Below, in pieces: positions 1 through 15,391 of a stretch of DNA of 64,000 bases. Below the pieces are notes generated by a model. The model ran no database searches. It had not been told where the DNA came from and was given only the letters and a program-made list of their open reading frames with translations. Origin of the DNA: Poecilobothrus nobilitatus (Eukaryota > Arthropoda > Insecta > Diptera > Dolichopodidae); the NCBI GenBank assembly GCA_947095535.1, contig OX352772.1:49557445-49621444 (forward strand), read 5' to 3'. The position numbers were made by a program, and so were the translations under genes. Every line of letters begins with the position of its first letter. Positions within the stretch are counted from its first letter, which is position 1.

Positions 1-3000
1 TCAGACTTTTATTCGTTTACTTTTACTTTGATTGTTTTTTTTATTTCTTAAGAAGGACCTAATGATAATTTTTCAATGACTTATATTCGAAGAGTTTCCA
101 TGTATTTTTATAAAAAAAAAACATTAAAAATGAATAGTATAAGAATTTCTAATCCTGTATACTGTAGAATGAGTAATTCTGTATACTGCACAACAGGTTG
201 TTAAAGTGTTTTCAGTGTGTGTCTATACACTTATGAGTTCCTAAGTCTATTCCTATATGCACTTCAAAGTTCCACTGAACGAAATTATTGATTTAACTAT
301 GGATTCTGCAAATTCAATATTACGTAACTTATAATAATTCTTGGCTTGGTTACAAATTTCACGTATCCCCTTTCTGTTTTATTCTTTTTACTAACTCCTT
401 AAATAAACATCAAATATTTAAATGGTTGAAATAGGTAGGCATATTCTAGTTTTATTTGTTGCTAAAACATGGCAACTTTATTCATTACAGTTTTGCAGTA
501 GTTGTACCTATGTTGGTTATCTTTTCTAAATCTTGTCCGTTGTTTTTTGCATCTACATTTAGTAAATTTCTTCGGTTCACTCAAGATTTATTTGAATTTC
601 AGTTTTTTTATATACTTTCTGACTTTCCTTCACTTCAAATTTTTCTTCTAGTTTAATCTCTTCAGAATCAGCAAGGGCAAACTGTTGATGAAAACAAATA
701 CCAAGAGAATAAATAAAGCAAACACAAGTTTCTGCAAAGGTTACGAACAAGTAGGATATCTACTACTATACGTCCTTTTTTAATGTTCGGTTTCTAAATT
801 ACAAAATTGGAAGAGAAATACTGGGAGAACCTCTCCAACGTTAGAATACCTGATCAGGGAATAATCATTCGATTTTTGAAAAGAATAATTAAAGCCTGAT
901 GGAACTCTGCAATTATGTAAAATTATATGCTAGCTTTTCTCTCTATACGAAACAACGTAACAGAAATAGTTACCGTATTTTATGTTTTCTACATTCCAAA
1001 ACAACAAATTAAATTAGTTTGTAAAAACAATAAATTTGTTTTTTAATTAAATTATTGTTGTGTATTAAATATTGAACTTATAACTAACAAAAGCTTAACA
1101 TTTTTCTATAGACTTTTTAATAAATGATTTTGTTGCTATTCCATTATTTTCCAGTTTGGTGAACCAATTACCACAGTAACTCTCCATTATAAATATTTCA
1201 TTATTTGTTTAAATTTGATGGCGTCATTTTAATTTTTATTTTTTATTTTCTTGAAAGACTTACATTTTTTTTTTATATTTCATTGTTTGTATTATTTTTT
1301 TCAACATAAATTTGTAAATTTCTACTTCCTTTACATGGTAACGGTATATCCTCTTTTTTCACCTAGTCAGGTTTTTAATTCCTTAAGATTCAATTTTTTA
1401 AGAAAACAAAAAAAAAACAATAAAAATAAACACATAAATTTATATTTTTAGCCTCTACCATTTCTTCAAAAAAAAAAAAATTTACACATCTAGACAGCAT
1501 TTTCACAAAAAAAAAACGCAAAGACTGAAGTATTCGGATGTTCTTTTTATTAATGTTAAGAATAATATTAGAAAATGAGTTCAAAAAATATTAAATAGAC
1601 ATATTTTTCAAGTTCAAGAAAATTAAAATAAATATAAAACAAATTTCGATAAATTTTTTTTTTAATATCTTTTTTTCTTTTAATTTCTTATCAAAATTTG
1701 AAACAAGCGTCTTAAAGAACGTCCATAGAAAATATTTCTGAATGTTAAGATTAAACGAAAAAAAAGCAATACTTTAGATTCAACTAAGTCTATTGGTTCA
1801 TTGTCTAATTCAGTTTCTTTTTTCCAGTTTTTTTGATTACAGGACAATTTAATTTAAAAACACAGCACAGATTTCAAACTTTTTTTAAACATACCCCTTC
1901 TCAGTTCAAAAAACTCTTTTGCTTTTCAAACTGTGAAGAATACCAAAATTTGAGTGATACAGTTTTAACAAAAAATTCCAAAGTACTTTTTTTGTTGCTG
2001 TCCTCTCTGGCAAGAAAATGGTATTTTAATCAAATAAGCTAAGGAACATTCTAATCCTTACAAATTAAGCAAAATTATTGATATCGATATGGCTAAATAC
2101 AATGACAATTCAGATTAGATATTTATAATGGAACAAAAATACAATATTAGGCTTAGGAAACCTACAAATAAAAGAATAAAATAAGTAATTGTAACAGTAA
2201 GTCGATGCAACCGACTTATTAATACCCTACACCTAAAAAGTTCTCCCTTGTACAACTCTGTCTCCCTTATTCAATTTGTAGAAACTTTTAAGTTTCTTTC
2301 TTTATTAGTTTCTGAGATAATATGTTTGTTAAGGTTTAGAATGCGTCTGGCTACCCGAACCGCTATTTCCCGTCACGTCAAATTTCAGTGACATAAGAAA
2401 ATATGATAAGGTATTCTTGTACAAAATTGCAAGGGTTTATATTTATTAGTTTAGGAGATATGATTGTTAAGTTTTGGGAGTCGTGTGACAGCTCCTCCTC
2501 CTTTTGAGCCGCCATTCTTTCCTTTCTCCTTTCAGAAAGAATATTTATACATGTTCATATCTAACTTGCCTCATTTTGGTGGTTGCAAACACCATATCAA
2601 AGTTAATATACCCTATACTTTAGGTGTAGGTTATAATACATTCTTCACTGATATTTTACATCTACAATTTCAATGGACGATAGTGGCCGAAAAAAAATAA
2701 ACGGGTCAGTAGAGTATAGTGCGATACATAATTCATATACACTAAAAAAACCTTAATCAAACTTTAAATTATTGAATAGCATTATATATTAGAGAAACAA
2801 ATAAAGAATGCATATTTAAACTAAATTTTAAAGAAGCTAAAAATCCAACCCCCTTCTTTCTATTGTAAAAATATTAAAAATCATTCGTTGATAAATTTGT
2901 TACCATTCATTGAAAGGTTGATTACCAATAATATAGTAAATACAAAAAAAATAAACAATAACAATAATAAGAATCTTCCTTAATACTCAAGATCCTTAAA

Positions 3001-6000
3001 ATTCAAGCCACTTTATATTTTCACCTTCTTATTTGATTTTCTCATTATTTTCTTTTTTTTTTTGTATTTTAAGTGTTAAGAAATATTAAAAAGGAACAAC
3101 TTACAAAAGAATTCATAAGTGGAATAGAATATAGACACCTTTACAAGAACAAATTAAATTTTCTTCATTATTATCCAACAACTTCACAAAAATATTTTAC
3201 GAACACATAACCCAACAAACATTTATATAAAAAATAGGCATTTGTATCACAGTTGGTGGTTGGCGGCAACAACGGATGTTACACATCATCATCACTATCA
3301 TTACTCAACTATTCCCCTCAATTTATGCATTTGATTTATTTTTCATTTTTCTTTCCTTCTAGAAAAGCCCAACAAAAAAAAAATAAAAATAAAAAACGAA
3401 AAAATAATAATGAGACAAAATGAATTTTAAGGACCAGATTTAGATACAAAAAAAAATAAAAAATATATAACAAAAAACAAAAAATAAAATAATAATGATG
3501 TTGGCATAGAATCGGACGTATCATCGGATGAGGGTTTTCTAACAATTTTCTTCTTCTTTCTTTTCCTTTTCAAATATACACTTTCAAACACATATACCTT
3601 AAAATTAATAATTATAGAGACAATTTTCCTGTGAATGATTTTTTATACGAAAAATATTTATTTAAATGTTTGAATGGAACAAAAAAACATATCTATAGAT
3701 ATACAAAAAGAGATAGAAAAAAAAGAAGACAATACAGAAAAATGATAACGTAAGGAAAAAAAAAGTGTCTAACAAGGTGAATAAAAAAAAAAATGCGTAT
3801 GATGGGGTCCGAACAAAATAAAATTAATCTATTTGACATGGTACCCATGGTACCCAACATAAAGAAGAAAATTTTTTTTTTTTTTGAAAGAAAGGGACAA
3901 CAAAAAAAAATTGATTTCAAGAAGAAATAAACATATACTATTAGGATTTAAAGAAATGATTTTAAATCAGGAAAGAAAATTAAAAAAAAAAAAAGAAAAA
4001 CAAATAAATAAATAAATAAAAAAAGAATCAGAAAAGAAAAATTTTCATTTTTATCCAGATGCTGTTGATTTGTAATGATTTCTTTTTGAATATTGAACTA
4101 TTTGATAAATGATGTTTTATATAACAAAACCAATTTCTTCTTTGTATGAAATTAATTGAATTTTTTTTTTGAGATAATTTTATTTTTAAATTTATCTTTT
4201 AAATTTGATATTATATTTAAAAAAATCTCTTTCTTCTTCGAAAATATTTAGACAGTATTTAAATATGAACAAAGTAACATTGAACTTCCTTAATATTTTC
4301 CACTAAAAAGACAGGACCAATTTAGTAGTATATATAAAAAGTTCATTGTGACTATTTAAATATATAAACAATTTTTTAAATTATTTAAATTTGATGATTT
4401 AATTCATTGTAAGTAATATTCAAAAATGATATTTTAATTGACAAAAAGATTTGGCCTATTGCAAACTTCAACTAAATTCTTCAAATAAAAAGTAACATAT
4501 AATAACACAATTTAAAATTTTTGAAGGAAGAAGCACAATTTTCTAGTGAAAGAATAATCAGCTGAATAAATGTAATTAGCTATACCAAAATATAGTTGTT
4601 AACATTTACTTGAATAATGAATACCCCACAAAAAAACAAAATTTTCTTATAGCCAAAAATAAACAGATATTTAAAAGAGAAATAAATATTTTAATTCATA
4701 CTTTATAAGTCATATTTGGAAATGGTTCATGTGACCATACCAAAATTATGTGACCGAATTTGATTTTAAGAACCAAATATATACTCTCTCTCTCGACCTG
4801 AAATAAAACAATTTGTTAATGTTATTACGGCGCGGGCCACTATCTTATCGGTACACATTGAAATATTGGGTATGCATGTGGAGTTTAACTGTAGATTTTG
4901 TAGAAGAAGAATCTACACTTGTCCCAGTGTGTAACTAGTTTAGTCTGTAAGCCAGTTTCTTCTTTCAAGATTTATACGGTTATCATGAATTTATATTATT
5001 ATCATGGATCTGAGAAGGTTTTAAAGCTTCTTCTGTCAAAGTGGTGTTAGGTTCTCCTAAATTTTTAAAGTACATCACAGGCCTGGAACCTAGTGATTTC
5101 TAAAGAACAGAATTACGGCAATTACTGCAACGGAACTCGAATAGCCTTTAAAAAGTTATGACAAAACAAACAAAACAAAAAGAGCAAACCAGTCAGCTAG
5201 AGTAAATATAAAATCGTATAATGTCAATGTTAAAACCGTAATACGATCAATAATTCTTTTTACTAGGAGAAAAGCCATAAGTTTCCTTTAATATGAATTA
5301 TATTTTTTCAAAGAAAATTTCACTTTTATTTCTTCAAATCACTTTTGTTTAGAACTAAAATAATTTAAATTTAACTTTTGAGATCCTGCTATTCTAAGCA
5401 GGAAACTTCCAATAGAAATTATATTTTGTAAGTACAAGTGCATTATTGGAAAAAATGAGAAAAATACAAAAAAAATGCCATGCATTAATTTAAGCGCAAC
5501 GTACACTGAGAATTAAATCAATATTGGAGGTTAGGAAAAGAATTTGAACTGCAAATCTGTTGACTTTATTTGTAATTTTCCACGAAGATTTATCACAATA
5601 TGGTAACCAAACAATCATTAAATTTTTAAGATGAGAAAAGAATCAAAGGTTTTGTAATGTGATTTACATGTAATAATCCTAAAACTCAAATCCATAACGT
5701 CTGATCAAACTCAGTATTTAAAATATCTGAATATTCTAACTGAACAAAACTTCCAAATCTTTTTAAGAACTTCAATATCTTTATTAATTAGAAATAGAAT
5801 CAAACATTTCTAAGAAATATTTTATGATTTTATTTCCGTTGTTGATGACCAGTATAAGGAACTTCGATAAGTTTTATAACTATGTTAAGGTACACCATTA
5901 TTAATCGTAAACCATTCTCAAGAGAACGATCCAAATTTAATGAAATGCTATCCTTCACTCATAAACTTCAACAAATTGATGATTAAAATTCTAAAATTTT

Positions 6001-7684
6001 TAATATTACAATTTAACAACTTCATCGTGTTTTTTTCGAGTCGGCTTTTTAAAAATAAAAATTTTCATCAATCCGTTAACCAATTTCTAAATCATAGATT
6101 ATTTCTTTGAAAGCTAATTCTACAATATTTGTTTTTGTAGAATTAATAAATTTCATGTTTCTTAAGTTTAAATCGTTTTTATTTGGGCAATAAGATATTT
6201 GTTTTGAAGGGCTTACAGATACCTACAGCTAGAATGGCTAGATTTAAAATTAATTAAATCGTATAAAATTTGGAGGTGTCGCTAATAATTTAAACCAATT
6301 TTTTCCTAGGGCCTGCATTGAATTGTGTGCTGCAGATATGATAAAAGAGTGCCAGCTTGTACCCTTTTCGTAATAACAAACAATAGTTTTCTAACTTTTT
6401 ATTCTTCTAATGACTCTCTTAACGTAGTTTACTCAATAGCTTGAAATTATCTATATCCTAAAAACTATTTTTAAATCTCAAAAGAAAATTTAATACAAAA
6501 ATTTCTAATGTATGGATTTGAAAAAAAGAAACCAAGAAAAAATTTTTAATTTTCCAGAAATGGCAACAACAACTAATCTGTTTTTGATTTTGAATTTTTT
6601 CTTGTACTGCTCATTTATATCCACCATCCGAAATTACGAGAAGGAAAACAAAAATAGAAAAGTCTAAAATTGTGACAGAAAAAGATACAAAGAGAAAAAG
6701 AACAAGAAAATAAAAGAAATGAAAAGAAAAAATATTTGTTGATGACTTTTCACTGATTGCCGTCGACACATGGAATGGCATTGTATATAGTATAGTATGG
6801 GCCGTACCATAAGACGCTATTAAATAAAAAATGAGGCACAACAAAAAAAATAACATTAACAACAAAAAAATTATTTTTAATGATGAACAAAGATATTTTT
6901 TTTATTTTTTAAAGGAACTTAACTCAGTTTTGCTTCTTGAATATTTAAAAAACACTTTAAATGTTATTATTGTTGTTCGTATTGTTAGTATACTGCTGAT
7001 TCTGCCATCGTTACTATATGAGGGTGGAAAAAATGAAAAATATGAAAAATCGATGCTGATAATAGTCATGAATATTTTTTTTACTCTTGTATTTTTAATA
7101 TTATTCAAAAAAAAAAATAACACTTCGAATAATAAATCTTTTTTGTTTCTATTTTTGCTTACTTCCGTTCTAATAATAGCAAAACTCCATTTATTACAGG
7201 AACTTCTTTAAAAAAAAAAAAAACAAGAGGGAGGAATGCAAATTATAAATTAGTAAAACTTAATACTTAGCGCAATCTATTGTTTTTGACAGCATATTGC
7301 TTATTTTGGTTTAAAAGTTTAATATTCCAGACCAATTAAATTGGTGTATTGACCTATTGAACAAAATCTCAAAAACATCTTAAGGTTAAATAAAATTGGC
7401 ATTATTTAAAAAAAAAAGTTAGAGAAGCTAGATTTTAGGTGTACATAAATTGGGTCGAATGCATAAAACTGAGCTTGAATTGAAATCCAATTTTTTCAAA
7501 CAGAGACCACGACTTCAGATGCAGATTTTCTTGAAAAAGTGAGATTTGAGTTCAAACTCAGTTTTTATGTATTTGACCCATTGCCTGGATACATATACTT
7601 TGTGATAGCGTTTGTACATTTTCTTCCGTTTATGATTTTCAAAATTGATGTTTGGAATAAAATATATTTTTTCATTAGTGATAT

Positions 7685-8167
7685 ATCATAATATTTAATC
7701 TGTAAATGACAGACATTTAAAACCATTTAACTCTCCAAAATTTTCTGATTTTCATTAATAATTTTCCATTTTTATAAAAATCCCATGTAAAGTATATACA
7801 TATGTATCATATAGTATGTATAATCTATACCTATATTATACATTTTCAAAAAAGACGCTCTTTGATTCCGTTAAATTTTTGTTTTATTTTTCTTTTCGAT
7901 TAAAAATTTTAAAATATTGGTTATATGGTAGGAGTAGGAATTTCACAATATAACTGAATATAAAGATTAAAATTTAAGTTTAGTGTTTAGTACAGCGGTA
8001 GAGTGTGGGGTTATTTAATAGTTGCTTTTTGATTTTGCAAGTTCGATTCAATTCTGTTTTTTTTTTTGTTTTTTTTTTTTATATTTTAAGCGAAATAAAT
8101 TCTTGCATATCATAATATCATCATAATATTTAATCTGTATTGATAGACATTTAAAACCCTTTTACTC
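7685..8167. repeat. Direct duplication bracketing a tRNA-like relic
   Basis: Positions 7685-7733 and 8119-8167 are near copies sharing ATCATAATATTTAATCTG, then AGACATTTAAAACC and a TTTAACTC/TTTTACTC end. Between them, about 7989-8055, lies a tRNA-like sequence with a box A-type AGCGGTAGAGTG and a box B-type GTTCGATTC, followed by a T-run. The arrangement suggests a local duplication or insertion of a short tRNA-derived element. The copies are too diverged to be a recent target-site duplication. Confidence 0.5.
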
Positions 8168-8419
8168 AATGATTTACTATCTTAGGCTTCTTATAATTAT
8201 ATACATATATAATAGGTATATATTGAGTTTCCAATACTCAATAAATCAAGGGCAACTTCTAAAAGATAATAATAACCGTGTTTTTAGAAAAAATATCATT
8301 TGCAAAGAAATTTTAAATTCATAAAGGCTTTAATTATTGAAAATTGTATTTTTACATTTTAAATAAAATCATAAAGAAACTATACTGTATATATTGTATT
8401 GTAATTGCTAATTAAAACA

Positions 8420-8451
8420 CCTCGAATTTCGAGGGGCGGGCGAATACTAGT
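8420..8451 (+). mobile_element. Possible decayed Helitron-like 3' terminus
   Basis: The stretch has a 7 bp hairpin (CCTCGAA, one T, TTCGAGG at 8420-8434), then 12 bases, then CTAG at 8447-8450 followed by T. Helitrons typically end with a short hairpin a dozen bases before CTRR and insert next to T. The GAGGGGCG string is shared with the stronger candidate at 36183-36190. No 5' end was identified. Confidence 0.35.
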
Positions 8452-8560
8452 AAAGTATTAATTTTTATTTTCCCAATAATTTGAACCCTAATTGAATTGT
8501 CGAATTGTAGTTAAATCACATCGAAAACCAAAAAAAAAAAAAAAAACAATTCTCATTTTC

Positions 8561-8640
8561 TGAGATTCGACCCTGAGGCCCACTAATGGAAGGTTGCTAC
8601 TCTAATCATTGTAATATCCAATTGTATTACTATAGTCACC
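8561..8640 (-). repeat. tRNA-like relic, probably a SINE fragment
   Basis: On the minus strand the sequence has a D-arm-like ATTAGAGTAGC followed about 25 bases later by GGTCGAATCTC, which is close to the pol III box B consensus. No proper acceptor stem was seen and an A-run (T-side reversed) lies nearby. It is best read as a decayed tRNA-derived element, not a working tRNA. Confidence 0.35.
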
Positions 8641-9295
8641 TCTCGTTTGCACAAATTATAATACTTTTATAAAACTAAATACATAAAGTTGGTTGATTGC
8701 TAAAAGATTGCTTGAATTTATAAAGTTGGGTTTTAAATAATACATACAACAAAAAAAGCAACATTAACCGTTTGGTTTCATCAGTATAAATTTTCTAATT
8801 TTGGTTTCTATAATTGGTGAAAATCATAATATATTATATATACACATATATATCTACTATTCTATATATACTATATACAAAAGCATTAGTTTAAGTATTT
8901 AATCTATATTTAACCTAAAATAGACAATTTAAAAAGAGATGTAAGTACCAAGATGTTCTCCAGACAAAATTATGGTGTTCAAGGTTATATTACAAATTAA
9001 ACCTTATACAAACTTCATATTTAAAGAAATACCCCAAAGATTTGATTTAATAAAATTATCAAATAATATTGCGTTTTTTAAAGTTATGAAAATGGTAAAT
9101 AAATTTTGATTTTTCATTTACGAAATTAATATGTCATAATAAAAAATCAACAAAGATACACTATAGAGCGACCATTAAAATCAGACTAATAGGCTCATCA
9201 CAGCGTATTGTACTGATACTCGTATTGTACCTAAGCAGATGTATTTACTTCAGAACATATAACTACTACAACTATTGCTGATGTCACGCTGGTAA

Positions 9296-9303
9296 TGACG
9301 TCA
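9296..9303. promoter_or_regulatory. Perfect CRE palindrome in the Runx intron
   Basis: The bases read TGACGTCA, the full cAMP-response-element palindrome bound by CREB/ATF bZIP dimers. A half-like GATGTCAC lies 16 bases upstream. The surroundings are locally richer in G and C than the flanking DNA. Binding is an inference; only the sequence match is seen. Confidence 0.35.
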
Positions 9304-12300
9304 AACGCAAATTCAAATGTGATGTCTGAATTAACTTACTAAAAATGTAAAAATGACAAAAAATAAAGAATATAAGCGAATGTAAACTATTCCCTACATG
9401 TTACTTTCAAAAATAAGATAAGTAACAATATTATACACCGAATGAGATAAGTACTTACGCTTATATTTGGACAGATGATATTGTCTCTAGAGAAAACATA
9501 TTATCAAAACAAATTAAATAATTAAGGAACTTTTACACAAGGCTGAAGACAAGGCAGTACCCAAAGCAATACCTCAAATATTGAAATTTTACAATGTTTT
9601 CAATCTAAAGTGCCAAGTTCCATAGTAAACGTACTTTGGTTTGCCAGAAATGAAGACATCAGAAAAGATTTGTATAATGTTCATCAATAAAAGAATCCAC
9701 AGCTGTAGCTAGTTACAAATATAACTAAGGATTAGAGATAAATCCTAACACTCTTATAGCATAGCTATCAAATCAAACTGAGCAAACTACCCTGGTGAGA
9801 GGGATTGCTTCACGACACTACATTTGGCAGTAAATGATACTTCTAAAATAAAAGGAATGATAAAAATTTAAAATGGAAATATAGATGGACATTTGTCAAA
9901 TTTTTAACCTTAAATATCATAGATTATTAGGAAGGGATAAATTATAAATAGAATAAAGAAGAGAAAAAATATTATTAGCTTAAAGTTTTATATAATGATA
10001 ATAAATAAGATGAAGAACTTGAATAAGAAATATGAAGAACTTTCTTAGACTATATCAATACTATATTACATCCTTATATTTTTTAAAATAATTTGATTTC
10101 ATAACCGTACCATATTGCATTATATCCTTAAATCATAAAATTCTTATCAAAAAATTTTATCTCCTAAAAATAACTCATTATTTTTTTTTTATCCGGTGAG
10201 TTCCTGAAATTTTTTAGATATATCTTATCGTATGTGTTTTTTTTTTTTTTTGAATAAAATTAAAATTTTAATTGTTACATTTATTCATTTTTATTTCTTT
10301 AATTTTTTTTTACTCTTTTTGGACATTTCTTTTTTTTTAATATTATTATTATTTTAAAAGAGGAAGCATTAAAAATAGCTAAATTTTAAGAAATAAATTA
10401 AATTCCTTAGCATATTGTTGCTATTGTATCACAACACTAACGTTTGGAATCATTTCGAAATTTGTATCCTAATGAATCAAATAATAATTATAAAAAACGT
10501 TTAATAATAATCAAAAGGTCCTTATTTTAACTAAATCTTAACCTTACCAGTAACTACTCCTGTTGATATGCTTTTTATACAGGAAAGTAAGAAAGGGAAT
10601 TAAACAAATTAAAAATAATGAGCTAAATTACTATTCAACACTAATAATAGAAAAAACTGCAATATCATTTCGTAGTAGCATAGTAAAATATAAAGTACAG
10701 TAAAATAGAACAGAGTTGAGGAGATATTTTTCCTTTTTCTTATTAAATTACTTCAATATTTTTACTAATACGTTTATATTCACCGTCTTGGATTGGTCGG
10801 GAGATAGGTATGAAGTTAAGAATTAGCTACACTACCCAACCTCTGACATCGGATTGGGTTGAGGTCAAGCATTAAACCTAATTTTATAAAAAAAAATTTT
10901 TATTTATTTTTATAGTCATCATCATCTTCATCACCACTAAGAAAAACATAATCTGATTCTGATAAAAGTCTGATTCTTCGAACCTAAACAAAGTCATCTG
11001 TATATCATGCAGAAAAAAAGAAATGCTTACAGAATATACTATCTGTATCCTATAGTCTTTTTCCAATGCTTGAAAAAATAATTTACTGATAACTTGATTC
11101 CTGTGATTCAAGAGATAATTTACTAATAGTCCCTTTTGAAATGCATAAAAATGATAGGAAAATAGGAAAAGGAAAATTTTATATATCATTATATTTTCTT
11201 ATTGGAAACAGATAAAATTCCGTAACTCTTCGTAATGTTACTACCATTTTATTTTATTTATGTAAATATATTTAGAATCAATCCTTTTATTAATAATTGA
11301 TTAACTTTTTTTCTTTTCATTACATATACCTTCTTTTTTTCTGTTTTGTTTAGCTCCATTAAGCTTAGCATTTAATCTGTTTTCAAACATTGAAACAAAA
11401 AAAAAAATACAACACGGAATGAAACACCGGAAAAAAAAATATCCTACTAATCCCCTTGTAAATTAATGAAAACAAAAAAGAAAGCAAAAAAAATACGGTA
11501 AGAGGTTTCTTAACATTGTTTTTTACTCATAGCTATTAAATGATTCTCTTTTCACGACATATATATATACATATATACAAAAAAAAAGTCTCAGTACAAA
11601 TTTAATGAAAAAGAAAAAAAAAATCCCTTTTAAAACAAAACATATCCCATCCTTTAACTCTGTCCTTTTGCTACTACCACTTAACATCAATCTAAATTTT
11701 CAATCAAAAATATACGACAGAATATAAAAAAAACATCCGCTTCTTATCATTATATACTTTAAAAACGAAAAAGAGACCGGAAAATCTGATCTCAAACAAA
11801 TAATTTGCAACAGTCAAAGAAAGTAACATTAAAAATATACCGAGGGACGCAATATAAAATAAATAAAAAAAACTTCTTATTGCCCATTAAAAAAAAATAC
11901 AAATAAAAAAAAAAACATTTTTTTTGTAACCAACAATCGTACAGTAAGAAAACAAAAAAATCACAAGTATCCTTCAGGATTTTTTTTTTAAACTCTCCCA
12001 CCTCTTTACTTTATCCACTGCTTTACCCAATACACATTTGACATTCCTTAACAATTTGAATATTATCATCCTTTTTTTTCATATTCTTGATTTGTTTTAT
12101 TTTTGTTTTGTCTATGTTTGTTATTTTTATAATTTCCATTGGAAATATTAATTTTTCAATTTTACAATGTAGAAGTCTGTCCAATTGGAATTGTAAAATC
12201 AATTCAGTTTCTCAAAAATATTAATTTGGGACATAGTTAAAATTATTATCTACTAAATAATATTTTTCGTTTCGGTTAAAATAAGAAAAAAATCTCTAAG

Positions 12301-13713
12301 AATTTATTCTTTAATCTAATAACTTCTAGGAGTCCTATCAAAAATAACCACCGTTTAAGGATCTTAAAACTAACTTAATTTAATTTACAACCTTTTGAAG
12401 ATCAGGTTCTCGTCCTTAACTTTGTTTTTCTTGGCCTACCAAACGATATTATTTGATAAGAAAACTTTAGATAAGGATTTGAATAGGGTTGTCAATTGCA
12501 TTACACATCTCAATATATTATATATAACCTACGCAATGTACAAAAATTAATTATTGGCAACCCGTATTGGAATCTTTTTCTTCTTTTTTTTTTTATTCCA
12601 ATAATAGAATCTCGTTAAAAAATATTTGAAGGGTAACCGATGAACTGTGTGCGGCTAAGATAAATCTTTTAGCGTAAAAAAAAATGTAACGAAAAAAACA
12701 ACAAATAAAAAATTAAAAAGATTTAGACAAAAAAAAAAGATCTAAAATTGAAAAAGGAAAAAAAAAATAATAATTTTTTTTTTCCAGTTATTGAAATTAG
12801 ATATAAAAATAACTGTAATCAAGGCTATCTAAAATCCCAAAAAAAAAAATAGAAAAAGCAAATATCGTTATAATAATAATGAGCGCGAACGAACCCACCC
12901 GATTGAATTAAACGAAATGATAAATTTTTTTTTGTGCTGTTAATTTTTCAGTGAGCAAATCGATTACAAGTGGAGAAAAAAAAAAAGAAAGAAAAGAGAG
13001 TAGATCTTCAAAATCCCCTGCCACCATTTTAAAGGATAAGAAGAAAGATTAAAATCAATTATTATAACGGATTCATTTCTTTAATTTTTTTAAAGGACAT
13101 TTTTTGTTAGCTCTTTTTTTTTAATTTTTTTACTTGATAATGGATGTTTTTTTTTTATTTTATACCCTTGAAAAATACAAAAAAAAAGAAAAACACGATT
13201 ATATTCTTTAAACTTTTTAATTTTTTTTGCATTATAACTTTACATAAGATTTTGCAAAACACTTTACACTGTATAACCAAAGTCTAATTAAAAAAAAGGA
13301 GAAGATTCACAATATGAATCTTAAAAGACATATTAACATAATCATTATGATTCAGCATCGTTGATTTTATATCATACTATACCTATTTTTTAAAGACTAT
13401 TTCTCTCAGGCTATTTCTCAACCACCTGGTTTTTTTTTTTGACTTTAAAATTGTTTTGACTTAAAAGATGTCAAAATTTTTTATTCTCAAAAAGATTTGT
13501 AACAATTTTTAAAAATGTCCTATTAATTATAATTGTTTTGCATTGTTCTCTCGGTTAAATTAATGTGAAATTCTATTTAATTTGACCAAACAAAGAACCT
13601 CTACGTTTTTCAATAACTACTATAAATCTCTACTCATTTATATGATTTATTATGGTTTTTTAGTTTAGTACTACAATTAATATTGAATGCAGCTTAACTT
13701 AATCAACAATTTA

Positions 13714-14493
<780 letters not shown>

Positions 14494-14790
14494 CACATGT
14501 GGTGATCCTGTTTTAACCAATTCACCAGGATGATCTGCTAATAATGCATCAACAGTTCGTTCTACTAAATTTTCTGGTGTTAAATAAGGACTATCATCAA
14601 CTTTTTTACTACTGTTATTATTATTAGTATTATTATTACTATTGTTACTATTACTATTATTATTACTACTATTATTATTATTATTATTATTATTATTACT
14701 GCTATTATCACTTAATGAATTTTTAGATGATTGACAACCATCATGAGACGATTGATTTGTTGTTGAACTAACTTCGTTTGCTATGTGCAT
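14494..14790 (-). CDS. Runx: Runx transcription factor, first visible coding exon
   Basis: This exon encodes the N-terminus and first part of the Runt domain of a Runx-family nuclear transcription factor. Family members bind TGYGGTY-type sites as heterodimers with CBF-beta (Brother/Big brother in flies) and control segmentation, neural and blood-cell fates. The ATG at 14790 opens a 99-codon exon. Residues 29-61 are an Asn/Ser low-complexity tract encoded by an ATT-type trinucleotide repeat. The Runt domain begins near residue 76 with VERTVDALLADHPGELVKTGSPHV, of which HPGELVKTGSP is a diagnostic family stretch. The reading frame runs into a stop five codons past the last family-like residue, exactly where a strong donor (GTAAGT, from 14493) ends the exon in phase 0. 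No in-frame stop was seen in the ~40 bases just upstream, so the start could lie further out or in another exon. Which insect paralogue this is (runt, lozenge, RunxA or RunxB) cannot be settled from this part. Confidence 0.93.
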
Positions 14791-15055
14791 ATTGTTTTTT
14801 ATTAATTTATTATTTTTTTTTTTATTACACCGTTTTTTATAAATTTTAATTTTTTAATTTTATAAATTCATTTTAAAAATTTTCTTTTGTCTAGCTGAAA
14901 AATGTTAAATGGAAAATATTTGAACTAAATTAAGTTTTTTCTTCATTTTATTACAGCAGCAATAAAATTAATTTATAAAACTTAAAAACTGATTATAGTT
15001 AAACCTAATCTCTCAATTATGTGATTACAAAGATGAAATCTACAAGAATCATAGC

Positions 15056-15116
15056 TGATATTGCCTTCACATTGCATTGAATTGATATTGCCTTGATATT
15101 GCTGATATTGCCTTCA
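15056..15116. repeat. Short tandem array of a TGATATTGCC unit
   Basis: TGATATTGC or TGATATTGCCTT recurs four times within 61 bases, at about 15056, 15083, 15094 and 15103. It lies roughly 270 to 330 bp upstream of the Runx ATG on the minus strand. It may be a minisatellite seed or a repeated factor-binding site; nothing in the sequence decides between these. Confidence 0.6.
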
Positions 15117-15391
15117 TTGTTGTACATAATATCTATATAATATACTTAAAATCAAAAAGAAAAATGACACGCTTTTTCAATAAAGATCTATAAATTTTTA
15201 TGGAATATGCTCTAACTAGTACTTATTTACGGGCAGGCCATACACAATTTTGAATTTCCTAATTTTTCTTAAAATGAGTTTACATTTGTCATCGAAAAAT
15301 AACAAAAAAATTTCTTATAAATAAACATTATAAAAAAAAAGACAGCAAATAAAACCAAAGGTTTTTAACGGTCGACTGACACTACAAAACT

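Noticed and set aside
6831..7211. 126-codon plus-strand open frame, hydrophobic
   Set aside because: It is built from Lys/Asn/Ile/Leu/Phe codons expected in A/T-rich DNA, overlaps an open frame on the other strand and lies inside the Runx intron. No motif, codon bias or splice context supports it.
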